Below, piece after piece: positions 7,253-13,670 of a stretch of 14,412 bases of DNA. The number at the start of each line of letters is the position of its first letter. Positions within the stretch are counted from its first letter, which is position 1. The notes beneath the pieces are model-generated. The model was not told the DNA's origin, did no database searches, and saw only the letters and a program-made list of their open reading frames with translations. The translations under genes and the position numbers were made by a program. The DNA comes from Syntrophaceae bacterium UBA5619 (GTDB lineage Bacteria > Desulfobacterota > Syntrophia > Syntrophales > UBA5619): the NCBI GenBank assembly GCA_002424545.1, contig DIKL01000098.1, positions 1-14,412 on the forward strand, given 5' to 3'.

Positions 7253-7308
7253 GGTGCATAAAAGTAATAAAACCAAAACCCGTTGCTTGATACATTGATT
7301 TGTGCCAT
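7225..7308 (-). CDS. Leader peptide of the aro operon with seven consecutive aromatic codons
   Basis: This 27-residue peptide acts as a sensor by being translated, not as a protein with its own activity. Residues 11-17 are FWFYYFY (TTT TGG TTT TAT TAC TTT TAT, 7258-7278), so scarcity of charged tRNA for Phe, Trp or Tyr would stall the ribosome there. The ATG at 7308 follows the purine stretch GCAGAAGAAAA, which can serve as ribosome binding site, and the frame ends in TAA. The peptide lies about 40 nt inside the predicted transcript and overlaps segments 1 and 2 of the attenuator. The open frame extends further upstream to 7497, but that part lies before the promoter. The design follows the trp and pheA leader peptides of enteric bacteria; here it covers all three aromatic amino acids. 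Confidence 0.93.
   Translation of the reverse strand: MAQINVSSNGFWFYYFYAPVCPLLRRT
7237..7288 (-). promoter_or_regulatory. Leader 1:2 (pause/protector) hairpin
   Basis: AAGCAACGGG (7279-7288), immediately before the first aromatic codon, is a perfect 10-nt reverse complement of CCCGTTGCTT (7237-7246). The seven aromatic codons lie in the loop. In known attenuators this 1:2 hairpin pauses polymerase and, when no ribosome is stalled, sequesters segment 2 so that 3:4 terminates transcription. Confidence 0.85.
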
Positions 7309-7353
7309 TTTTCTTCTGCCCACGTCTTGATGATTTCCCCGAAGGTTGCCCGC

Positions 7354-7382
7354 TTTAGAACACACGAGCGGCCGGTTGTCAA
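7354..7382 (-). promoter_or_regulatory. Predicted sigma70 promoter of the aro operon
   Basis: On the minus strand TTGACA (7377-7382), a perfect -35 hexamer, is followed after 17 nt by TCTAAA (7354-7359) as -10, four of six to consensus. Transcription would start near 7347, about 40 nt before the leader-peptide ATG. An A/T-rich stretch lies just upstream of the -35. Position and spacing fit the attenuator model, since the leader RNA then starts with the leader peptide. Confidence 0.75.
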
Positions 7383-7620
7383 GAAAAAAATAAACAGAAC
7401 AGAGAATTCTGACAATACAACTGGCAATATTGAATGCTTTTCTCTCTTCCGGCCATAGTAGTTGTGTACACAACGTCCAACACATGTCTTTTTTCATGAA
7501 CCGCGCACACCTCTTTCAAATACTAATCTTCACAGTGGCAGACCGCGATAAATCTATGAATTCCATTCGAAATCCGGAAATGACCTGATAGTATGGGAGC
7601 ATAAGGAAAGTAACGACAAT
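7383..7620. other. AT-rich intergenic region without a supported gene
   Basis: This stretch between the aro promoter and the intron remnant is clearly more AT-rich than the aro genes. I see no protein family, no tRNA-like fold and no convincing ribosome binding site on either strand. The only structure I would name is the 14-bp palindrome at 7461-7474. Confidence 0.55.
7461..7474. promoter_or_regulatory. Perfect 14-bp palindrome upstream of the aro promoter, possible operator
   Basis: GTTGTGTACACAAC is its own reverse complement. It lies about 80 bp upstream of the predicted -35 box, in otherwise AT-rich non-coding DNA. It does not match the TyrR or TrpR boxes known from enteric bacteria. 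A regulator site is possible but rests only on symmetry and location. Confidence 0.3.
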
Positions 7621-7766
7621 GTAGAGTCGAGAGGTGGCGCGGTGGTTCAGGTGGGGCCTATCTGTATCCGACCCTTTCGTTTGCCGGTGCCTCAGTATCC
7701 CAACCATGCTCCGTTTCCACTCTCCCGCTCATCGAACCGGACGTGCGGTTTTCCCGCATCCGGCTC
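7621..7766 (-). ncRNA. Group II intron domains V and VI
   Basis: Domain V (7734-7766) starts GAGCCGGA and ends TCCGGTTC; these form an 8-bp lower helix with one G-U. A CG bulge and an upper stem TGCGG/CCGCA with a GAAAA loop follow, and the AGC of the catalytic triad is present. Domain VI follows directly: GAGAGTGG (about 7717-7724) pairs with CCACCTCTC near 7629-7637 with one bulge, and the outer GAG pairs with CTC. The GA between these helices leaves an unpaired A at 7627, seven nt from the 3' end, as expected for the branch point. The terminal AC fits the AY rule. Confidence 0.8.
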
Positions 7767-7778
7767 TCGGACAAGGCA

Positions 7779-8213
7779 TCACACGTTCGCACACGCAACG
7801 CGGTGCGGCCGAGCACGCAACCGGGTGAACCCCAGTTGTTTGTACACATAGTAGCCAGAGAAGCGCGCGTCTCTCCGATTGCGTACTTTGTGCTTGGCAC
7901 ACCACCACTGACGGAGCCTTTGAAAGACATAGTGATCAATGCTGGAGTACGTTCGGCGGACTGTGCCTACTGAAAAGTAATTCGCCCATCCCGTGAACAC
8001 CCGATTTGTCACGGTAACGATTTCCTCCTCGGTTTTCCACAGCCATCTACGAGTCGTCTCCTCATGAATACGGCCCCGCAGCCGCTTCATAGCTTTCAGC
8101 AATGGACAATACCAATAGCAAGCCTGTCCTGTACGCCAACTGTATAAGCAACCGAAGGTATAACCCAGAAAATCAAACGTCTCGTCCGGCTTCGGCATGT
8201 AGACCCGCCGCAC
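7779..8213 (-). pseudogene. Group II intron reverse transcriptase/maturase, C-terminal fragment
   Basis: About 144 residues remain. Features typical of the end of the reverse transcriptase and the maturase (X) domain of intron-encoded proteins are FDFLGYTFG (residues 13-21), the GWANYFSVGTV segment, and RLRQWWCAKHKVRNRR followed by YKQLGFTRLRARP near the end. A complete protein has 400 residues or more, so the N-terminal polymerase motifs, including YADD, are lost. The frame is open upstream only to a TAA at 8262-8264 inside the neighbouring hairpin, and no ribosome binding site is seen, so a functional protein is unlikely. Confidence 0.85.
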
Positions 8214-8244
8214 GGCCTGCGTCTGATGGTTTCGCTTGGGGAGC

Positions 8245-8300
8245 CAAATAAAAGCGGGGAGTTAGGCAATTTCAGCTTAGCTCCCCGTTTCTTTATTTCA
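8245..8300. terminator. Bidirectional-looking hairpin terminator after the lipoprotein genes
   Basis: CGGGGAG (8255-8261) pairs with CTCCCCG (8281-8287), and the stem extends inward with TTAGGC/GCTTAG around a 7-nt loop. T-rich runs follow on both strands: TTTCTTTATTT on the plus strand, CTTTTATTT on the minus strand. It lies about 107 nt after the stop of the minus-strand lipoprotein gene and is its likely terminator. The inner stem uses two G-U pairs in a plus-strand transcript but two mismatches in a minus-strand one. The stretch 8301-8393 holds no gene I can support. Confidence 0.7.
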
Positions 8301-8393
8301 TTCATTTCTCCCGCTCTTCTCCCGCTTTTTTATTTTTCGAGGAGGAAAGCGATGTCTGCATATCACCTTGCCACCCCGGATCATGATCTGCTG

Positions 8394-10085
8394 TCAGTCG
8401 TCATAATGCACACGCATTGGCCCCACAATCGAATTGAAGAGCAGGTCGCCGTTTTCGAGATACTCCAGGAGCGCGTAAGCCCCGTTCCCGAAATTCTTCC
8501 GGCCGAACCATGTCTGATGGCGTGTTTCTCCGCTATCCCAATCCATACCGGTCACTTCCCAGCCATTCTCCTCAGTATACCCATTTATCAGGACCATGTT
8601 TTTCAACCGGCTGTGAACGGGGATCATGCTGGTGGACGACACATCGTTGCGCACCCACACCGATCGCCATTCATCCCTGGCCGGATCCCACTGGAAGCGC
8701 TCAACGCCATAGGAGGTGGGGTAGGCAGGCCCCATCAGCGAGACCACCAGCAATTTATTTGCGGCGACCCTGGATAGAGCCTCGGTGTCTTCGGGGATAT
8801 TGTTCACGACAAAAGCGCCATAGCCGCTCACCACCACGGACTGCTCGGACTGAATCCATTCGGTCGTCCGCGGAAGCCCGCAATGGACCGAAATCTGCCC
8901 GGCAATCCGTCGTGAAGCGGTACCCGGCTTCCGGACGAAGTCATCAGGAATCTGATCTCGCCAGAACGCCACCAGATTCATTCGCTTGGCTCCATCGGTG
9001 ATGACCACCAGTTTGTCCGCATCGGCGCCGAATCCCATCAGCGTCGGCGTGGAGCCCGTGCCGCTGTCAAACTTGATCACGGGCGGAATATCCTCAGGCG
9101 CATCATAAGGGCTCGACCAGGCCCCATCGCCTTCCCGATCGGAAATCCCGGAGCCCGTCCAGACCAGTTTTCGCATGGTGCGGTTGGTTGCAACATAAAT
9201 ACCGTTTTTCTCATCGACCGCGATGGAGTTGGTCACTTTTTCGGAACCCGTGCCGAGTGGATAAAATTGTGCGGAATCAACATCGAAATTACGATTGATG
9301 ATCGTCAACCCCTGCGAGAACACAACGATCAGGCAACCGTCATAGGTCAGGGAAAGACCCACGATCCTTGTCTGTTGAGTCCCGCCCGTAATCACGCTGG
9401 TGTCCGCCAGTTCCCGGTGAAGCACAATGCCCTGCGAGGGGTCGAGGGGATCTTTCAGTTTGAAGGCATAAATGCCTTGGCCGTAATTGGCATAGAGGAT
9501 GTTATCCCGATCGACGAGCGCATAATTGCCGTTGAGCACCCGGTAGAAATAGTTCTCGCCGTAATTCTGCCGCAGTCGAAAATCCATCCCGAGAATATTC
9601 GTCCCTACGGCGCTCATCTCGCCGAAGGCCTGATGGGTGGAATCGGGAACGGATTCCAGAGGCGGCGTGACCGGATAATAGGCCGGCGCATTGTATGGCG
9701 CGGATACTCTGCTCCACTGTCCGGATTTCTTGTTCACGTAAGAGACGCGATCGGTGCTGACCGCCCACATATAGTCGGGATCGGTTGCGGCCAACGTCAT
9801 GATCGTGATGAGACCTCCATTGACAATCGGCTGCAGGGACGGGTCTACCGAGAACTTTCCATCAGGAGGTCCATAGGGTGTCGAGTCGCTCTGTGAAGAG
9901 TCGATATGAGTGATCCCGTAAAGCGAGGCGGAGAGGTAAGGATTTGGGGTGGGCTTGCTCGCTTCCGGACTGGGTTGACCATGATCGCTGTTCGAGCAAC
10001 CTGCCAACACCAGTAATGCGATACCGCCCAACGCCGCCCATAAAGTGAATTTCCGCACAAAATCCGACTTTGTGGTGAGTTCCAT
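8394..10085 (-). CDS. Lipoprotein of unknown function, probable beta-propeller
   Basis: The 563-residue protein starts at the ATG at 10085, which has a perfect AGGAGG five nt upstream; a start 14 codons earlier would spoil the signal peptide. Residues 1-30 are a lipoprotein signal: charged N-terminus, hydrophobic core (WAALGGIALLVLAGC), lipobox LAGC with Cys30 and Ser at +2. A Pro/Ser-rich linker follows. The rest is built of short strand-like segments with recurring patterns such as DRDNILYANYGQGIYAFKL, SLTYDGCLIVVFSQGLTIINR and AVDEKNGIYVATN, which suggest a beta-propeller of the SMP-30/YVTN kind. I recognise no catalytic motif and no second membrane segment. It lies 78 nt after a lipoprotein phosphoesterase gene and is probably in the same operon, so a shared envelope role is a reasonable inference. 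Confidence 0.85.
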   Translation of the reverse strand: MELTTKSDFVRKFTLWAALGGIALLVLAGCSNSDHGQPSPEASKPTPNPYLSASLYGITHIDSSQSDSTPYGPPDGKFSVDPSLQPIVNGGLITIMTLAATDPDYMWAVSTDRVSYVNKKSGQWSRVSAPYNAPAYYPVTPPLESVPDSTHQAFGEMSAVGTNILGMDFRLRQNYGENYFYRVLNGNYALVDRDNILYANYGQGIYAFKLKDPLDPSQGIVLHRELADTSVITGGTQQTRIVGLSLTYDGCLIVVFSQGLTIINRNFDVDSAQFYPLGTGSEKVTNSIAVDEKNGIYVATNRTMRKLVWTGSGISDREGDGAWSSPYDAPEDIPPVIKFDSGTGSTPTLMGFGADADKLVVITDGAKRMNLVAFWRDQIPDDFVRKPGTASRRIAGQISVHCGLPRTTEWIQSEQSVVVSGYGAFVVNNIPEDTEALSRVAANKLLVVSLMGPAYPTSYGVERFQWDPARDEWRSVWVRNDVSSTSMIPVHSRLKNMVLINGYTEENGWEVTGMDWDSGETRHQTWFGRKNFGNGAYALLEYLENGDLLFNSIVGPMRVHYDD

Positions 10086-10163
10086 TTTTTCCTCCTTTGA
10101 TATTGGGCCAGCCGTTACACCACACATTCTGCCAACATGCTCATGAGGTTGAAAATTTACGAC

Positions 10164-12017
10164 CTATTTTCGATTTATTGATCCTGACGATTCTGCCCAT
10201 CCAGGGGAAAAACCTGCTTCATCATTCTGGTAGATGCCGAATATTGGGTACAGCGTCTTTATCTTCGCCTTCATGGCAGGGCTCAATGGTTTGACCAGCT
10301 CTGCATTGTACGAACCGGTCGGCATTGGCTTTATCGTTGGATCATTCGTTGAATTCCACTTCGTAGTGGTATCCCAGGTCTGAACGATCTGCATTGCCGC
10401 GACGGCATATTGACGCGATATCGCGGCCGGTGTTCTCTCTTTGACGGCAGGATCCACGTTGGTCGTCACGATGGAAAGGGTCCCGTCGCTGTTGAGATAA
10501 ATCTCGAAAGTCCGGAACTGCTGAGGAAAATCCCGCAGCGACGGCGTTTCCACATGCCAGAAACCTTTTTCAGGCGCGTTGACCGGATCAGGCGAGATAA
10601 AGGCCTTCACGGTATTTAAATGACGATGTCCGGCCATCCACATGATGAGGTTCGGATGACTTTGCAGTTCCGCAATCAGATCCGGCAGGGTGACGGCATT
10701 TTGCGGATCCGTCCACCAGCCCATTTCGGAATTGGGCGCCGTCACTTCAACGCCGATCGGAACGTGCGCGGCGATGATCATGAGCTGTCCCGCCGCCGTC
10801 CCCTCGGCCAGTTCTGTCTTCAGCCACGCCCAGCGCGCCCGATCCAGAAAGCCGTGCCCGTGAATATCGACTGAGCCATCGTCCTCCTTCTGGGTATTGT
10901 CCAGGACGATCACCTTGAGCGGGATATTCGACTTCGGCATGAAGCTGTAAGAGGCAAAACCCTTTTCGGCGTCGGTCCGATTGAACCCGTGCCCGACCGG
11001 CTGGGAAGATGTCTTGAAATATTCCTGCATCCACTCGGATCTTAAAAGCGAACGGCGGTCGGGATCGGCAGCGACTTTCGGTGGGCTCTTGAAATTTCCG
11101 ACAGGCCCGGCGTATTTGATATCACCGTATGGTGTTGAGCCGTCGAGCACACCGACATAGTAATCGCGGTCGTTGATTTTCCGGGGATCACTCAGGACAT
11201 CCCCCGTGGCGAATACTTCATCTGTGATGAAGGACTGCAGGAGGTCCTTGCGCAGGCTGTAGTCCACGGGAATGGAACCCATCCAGAAATGATCGTGGTT
11301 GCCCAGCGCTTGATACCAGGGAATCGACTTGTCGAGCCCCGCCGCCTTGTACGGTTTCTGATAATCAATGGTTTCGGCCCCCCGATGGTCGCCGGAGCTG
11401 GGCCTGATGACCTTGCCGTCCAGGACATCGATGTACCACCGGGTTTCGTTGTACTGCGTGCTGTTGCAGGTATCGCCCAGAGAGATACCGAAGTCCAGGG
11501 GATTCCGCTTATGCAGGGCGTTGACGGTCTGGACGGCGGCGTCGAGCACATGGGTTGTGTACAGCATAATCCCGGAATAGATAGAGGCTCCCACCGGCAA
11601 ATGGGGATGCAGCCGCTGAATATAGATTAACTGATTGGGCGATTCCTTGTCGGTGATATGGATATCGGAGATGGTAAAGAAATTCAAAAGTTTCGTTTTT
11701 TTCATGACGGCCGGAACCCGGTAGGCAGCCGGCATGAGATCGAGCCGCTTGTCGTGGGGAAGCCCCGGGCCATAGGTCCAGGCTCCATAGCCGTATTGGT
11801 TGTATTTGGAAATCTCCCACAGATCGATCGCCGTCGAAGGTTTTGGCCCCGGCACAATCGTCCTTTGAGCCGTCGTCTGAACGTCTGACACAATCGGGTA
11901 TCCTGCCTGCTGATTTTGACTTCTGACAACGGCTTTTGAACATCCTGATAAAGAAAAAACCAGCATGTCCGCTAAAATGACTAAACAGAATATTTTGAAC
12001 TTATACGACGGCATCAT
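10164..12017 (-). CDS. Lipoprotein metallophosphoesterase (calcineurin-like fold)
   Basis: The 617-residue protein has a lipoprotein signal peptide (CLVILADMLVFSLSGC, Cys26, Ser at +2), so it should act outside the cytoplasm, probably anchored to the outer membrane. The dinuclear-metal motifs of calcineurin-like phosphoesterases are complete: SDIH (Asp118, His120), GDTCN (Asp182, Asn185), GNHDH (Asn240, His241), AAHVPIG (His418) and GHRHLN (His464, His466). Large insertions between the motifs, of about 55 and 175 residues, resemble the long bacterial family known as RPA4764-type, whose substrate is not known to me. GAGG sits 6 nt before the ATG at 12017; a second ATG follows immediately. The downstream propeller lipoprotein is probably co-transcribed. 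I see no convincing promoter in the 146 nt upstream. Confidence 0.88.
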   Translation of the reverse strand: MMPSYKFKIFCLVILADMLVFSLSGCSKAVVRSQNQQAGYPIVSDVQTTAQRTIVPGPKPSTAIDLWEISKYNQYGYGAWTYGPGLPHDKRLDLMPAAYRVPAVMKKTKLLNFFTISDIHITDKESPNQLIYIQRLHPHLPVGASIYSGIMLYTTHVLDAAVQTVNALHKRNPLDFGISLGDTCNSTQYNETRWYIDVLDGKVIRPSSGDHRGAETIDYQKPYKAAGLDKSIPWYQALGNHDHFWMGSIPVDYSLRKDLLQSFITDEVFATGDVLSDPRKINDRDYYVGVLDGSTPYGDIKYAGPVGNFKSPPKVAADPDRRSLLRSEWMQEYFKTSSQPVGHGFNRTDAEKGFASYSFMPKSNIPLKVIVLDNTQKEDDGSVDIHGHGFLDRARWAWLKTELAEGTAAGQLMIIAAHVPIGVEVTAPNSEMGWWTDPQNAVTLPDLIAELQSHPNLIMWMAGHRHLNTVKAFISPDPVNAPEKGFWHVETPSLRDFPQQFRTFEIYLNSDGTLSIVTTNVDPAVKERTPAAISRQYAVAAMQIVQTWDTTTKWNSTNDPTIKPMPTGSYNAELVKPLSPAMKAKIKTLYPIFGIYQNDEAGFSPGWAESSGSINRK

Positions 12018-12163
12018 AAAACGCCTCGTTATGAAGGATTGGGTCCGTGTAAAACAGCACTTCGGTATGAAGAAATGTTACGGAAATTCTTGATCAAGAG
12101 CACGTTGGCGGCTACTTCCTTCTGGATAGCAGCCAGTCGCCTTTCCGGCGTATACCGTGCCGG

Positions 12164-12586
12164 TCATTCGTCGGGGCGTAGGATGAAAAACGTCGCGCTG
12201 GCCCGTCCGATCCGCTCTGGATTGTAGCCCATGCGCCAGATGAAGCAGTCGACAAAGGCGATCCGCTTGCCGGGTCGGTAGAGATCGACGCGAGCCTCGA
12301 CCCAGTCGCCCGGTCGGGCGTTTCCGGCGAAATCCATCGAGAGCGTGGTGGTAACGAGCTTCCTCGGCGGATCGTGCGCGATCGACGCCGTATATCCCAT
12401 GGCAAAGTCTGCGAGCGTGCAAATCATGCCGCCATGGACGATTCCACGTTTGTTCTGGTGCTTCTCCGAGACCTGGAAGCCGATGGTAAATCCCTTTGCG
12501 TCGCGTCGTTCGTACAGAGGGCCGACGAGCTCATTGAAGGGGCTCATCGACTCGATCTTGCGGAAGCCGTTCGGGATTGCGGTCAT
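12164..12586 (-). CDS. PaaI-like hotdog thioesterase
   Basis: The 140-residue protein has the length and core motif of PaaI/YbgC-type acyl-CoA thioesterases: HQNKRGIVHGGMICTLADFAMG (residues 43-64), with the HGG turn at 51-53 and the catalytic-type Asp60 on the central helix. TTLSMDFAGNARPGDWVEARV is the following strand pair. Such enzymes are soluble tetramers that hydrolyse acyl- or aryl-CoA esters; the substrate cannot be told. The start at 12586 overlaps the stop of a 36-codon frame as ATGA and has no strong ribosome binding site close by, so it may depend on translational coupling. An internal ATG at codon 14 is a less likely alternative. Confidence 0.88.
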   Translation of the reverse strand: MTAIPNGFRKIESMSPFNELVGPLYERRDAKGFTIGFQVSEKHQNKRGIVHGGMICTLADFAMGYTASIAHDPPRKLVTTTLSMDFAGNARPGDWVEARVDLYRPGKRIAFVDCFIWRMGYNPERIGRASATFFILRPDE

Positions 12587-12693
12587 TCTGGCTTCGCCGC
12601 CTTCTTTGGATTGCGGAATGCATTGAGCGGTTCTGCTTCCTTCTTCTTGTCGGCGAGATGACGCGCTTTGGCGGATCGGAATTTGATTTTCAT
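12583..12693 (-). CDS. Small basic ORF upstream of and overlapping the thioesterase
   Basis: This frame encodes 36 residues starting MKIKFRSAKARHLADKKK, rich in Lys/Arg/Ala, and ends in a TGA that overlaps the thioesterase ATG as ATGA. I do not recognise a family. No Shine-Dalgarno sequence precedes its ATG. The predicted promoter would place the transcript start within one or two bases of this ATG, so it may be translated from a leaderless mRNA. A chance frame is possible given its length; the overlap and the open frame are the support. Confidence 0.5.
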   Translation of the reverse strand: MKIKFRSAKARHLADKKKEAEPLNAFRNPKKAAKPE

Positions 12694-12700
12694 GGATTCA

Positions 12701-12729
12701 ACGATATGAAAAAGAGCCTTGTAAGTCAA
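12701..12729 (-). promoter_or_regulatory. Possible sigma70 promoter of the small ORF-thioesterase unit
   Basis: TTGACT (12724-12729), five of six to the -35 consensus, is followed after exactly 17 nt by TATCGT (12701-12706), four of six to the -10 consensus. The predicted start site falls at about 12694, next to the ATG at 12693. The region lies between the stop of the phosphodiesterase gene and the small ORF, where a promoter is expected. Confidence 0.45.
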
Positions 12730-12730
12730 C

Positions 12731-12743
12731 GTGATTTTGTCAC
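12731..12743. promoter_or_regulatory. Short inverted repeat beside the -35 box
   Basis: GTGATTTTGTCAC is an inverted repeat (GTGA, 5-nt centre, TCAC) directly upstream of the predicted -35 box. It resembles a CRP-type TGTGA/TCACA site, but with a 5-nt instead of a 6-nt centre, so identity is doubtful. It could be an operator or chance. Confidence 0.25.
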
Positions 12744-12815
12744 AGGATAATGTTCCTTTGTTGCTTCACCCAACAATGAATAACCGATTTTTCCACAAGG
12801 GATCGGGAGTGTTTG

Positions 12816-13667
12816 TCATTCCGGAGAAACGACACCAAAAAAGGGGTGGGGGCCGCTGTACTGTCCTGGATATTCCCCAACAACGCCAAGGTGCGTCAGC
12901 AAGGTCTTTTCACCCCAGAGTTCTGTCCAGAGGTGAAGCATGATGGATTGCGGCTCCATGGTGAAGGTCGATGGCGCTTCCTCTCTCAGGTCCAGCGTTA
13001 GCTGCATGCCGACGGCGGGACAGCAGGAGGCGAGAGTCCCCGCGTAGCGGCGAAAGATGGGTCGGTGGAGGTGACCGCAAAGGATTCGTTCAACCTGAGG
13101 CTGCCTGGAGATCAGGGATTGAAAAGCTTGCCAGCCCCGAAAGACCTCACCGTCCATATGGCCGATCGCTGAGGCAAATGGCGGATGGTGCATGAACAGG
13201 AGTGTTGGACTCTTGGGCTGTGCCTCCAGAGTTTGTTCCAGCCATGCCAACTGTGTTGCACCCAGGCCGCCGCCATGCTCTCCCGGCGTCACGGTATCAA
13301 GGCCGATCAGGCGTAGGGAATGAGATTCCAGTGTGAAGCAGAAGTATGGCCTCCCCTGCTCTTCAACTCCCGTTTGGAGATAACGATGATCCGGGAAGGT
13401 TTCCTGAAGACTTTTTTTATGATCATGGTTGCCCGGCACCATGAAGAAAGGGACTTTGAGCAGCGAAAGGATCTGTTGCAAAAGAGAATATGATTCCTGC
13501 GCGCCTTCATCCACCATATCTCCCGTGATTAGGACCAATTCGGGCAAGGGCCGCAGACTGTTCAAGTACGCAATCGCCCGCTTCAAGGAGATTTCTGTGT
13601 CGGCCACCCCATATGCCAAAGTACCTTTCGGTTTGAGATGAAAATCTGAGATCTGGGCAATGAGCAT
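12816..13667 (-). CDS. GpdQ/CpdA-like class III phosphodiesterase
   Basis: The 283-residue cytoplasmic protein has no signal peptide. It carries the full metal site of class III cyclic-nucleotide/glycerophosphodiester phosphodiesterases: SDFH (Asp8, His10), TGD (Asp50), PGNHDH (Asn80, His81), MHHPP (His160) and CGHLH (His199, His201). The first four ligands sit at the same residue numbers as I recall for GpdQ of Enterobacter aerogenes, which hydrolyses glycerophosphodiesters. The gene starts 3 nt after the stop of an ABC transporter ATPase, with AAAGGG as ribosome binding site, so the two are co-transcribed. Hydrolysis of an imported phosphodiester is therefore favoured over a cAMP role, but this is inference. 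The C-terminal 40 residues are not obviously conserved. Confidence 0.88.
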   Translation of the reverse strand: MLIAQISDFHLKPKGTLAYGVADTEISLKRAIAYLNSLRPLPELVLITGDMVDEGAQESYSLLQQILSLLKVPFFMVPGNHDHKKSLQETFPDHRYLQTGVEEQGRPYFCFTLESHSLRLIGLDTVTPGEHGGGLGATQLAWLEQTLEAQPKSPTLLFMHHPPFASAIGHMDGEVFRGWQAFQSLISRQPQVERILCGHLHRPIFRRYAGTLASCCPAVGMQLTLDLREEAPSTFTMEPQSIMLHLWTELWGEKTLLTHLGVVGEYPGQYSGPHPFFGVVSPE

Positions 13668-13670
13668 CGG

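Larger units (their letters stand above)
7621..8240 (-). mobile_element. 5'-truncated group II intron remnant
   Basis: The segment holds the 3' part of a bacterial group II intron: the C-terminal part of its reverse transcriptase/maturase, then domains V and VI, ending in AC. Everything 5' of the last third of the reverse transcriptase is missing (domains I-III and the polymerase motifs), so it cannot splice or move by itself. The left-hand end (3' intron end) is placed at 7621 from the domain VI fold. The right-hand, broken end is uncertain, between about 8213 and 8245, next to the terminator of the lipoprotein gene. It could still be acted on in trans by a related intron protein, but without domain I that is unlikely. 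Confidence 0.85.

Noticed and set aside
7225..7497. Longer 90-codon frame containing the leader peptide
   Set aside because: Its upstream part covers the promoter and non-coding DNA, has no ribosome binding site or family resemblance; only the last 27 codons, with their own start, make sense.
8310..8331. Short tandem repeat TCTCCCGCT
   Set aside because: Only two imperfect copies; no sign of a CRISPR or other repeat array.
8379..8388. GATCATGATC palindrome after the lipoprotein stop codon
   Set aside because: Ten bases of symmetry in a non-promoter position are expected by chance; no supporting context.
8352..8777. Plus-strand frame starting with ATG after a good GAGGAGG site
   Set aside because: The binding site is striking, but almost all of the frame is antisense to the 3' end of the lipoprotein gene and the product looks like no known protein. 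It could be revisited with transcript data.
12760..12815. Weak hairpin after the phosphodiesterase gene (CCGAT/ATCGG)
   Set aside because: Only 5 bp with a large loop and no proper T tract on the minus strand; not enough to call a terminator.
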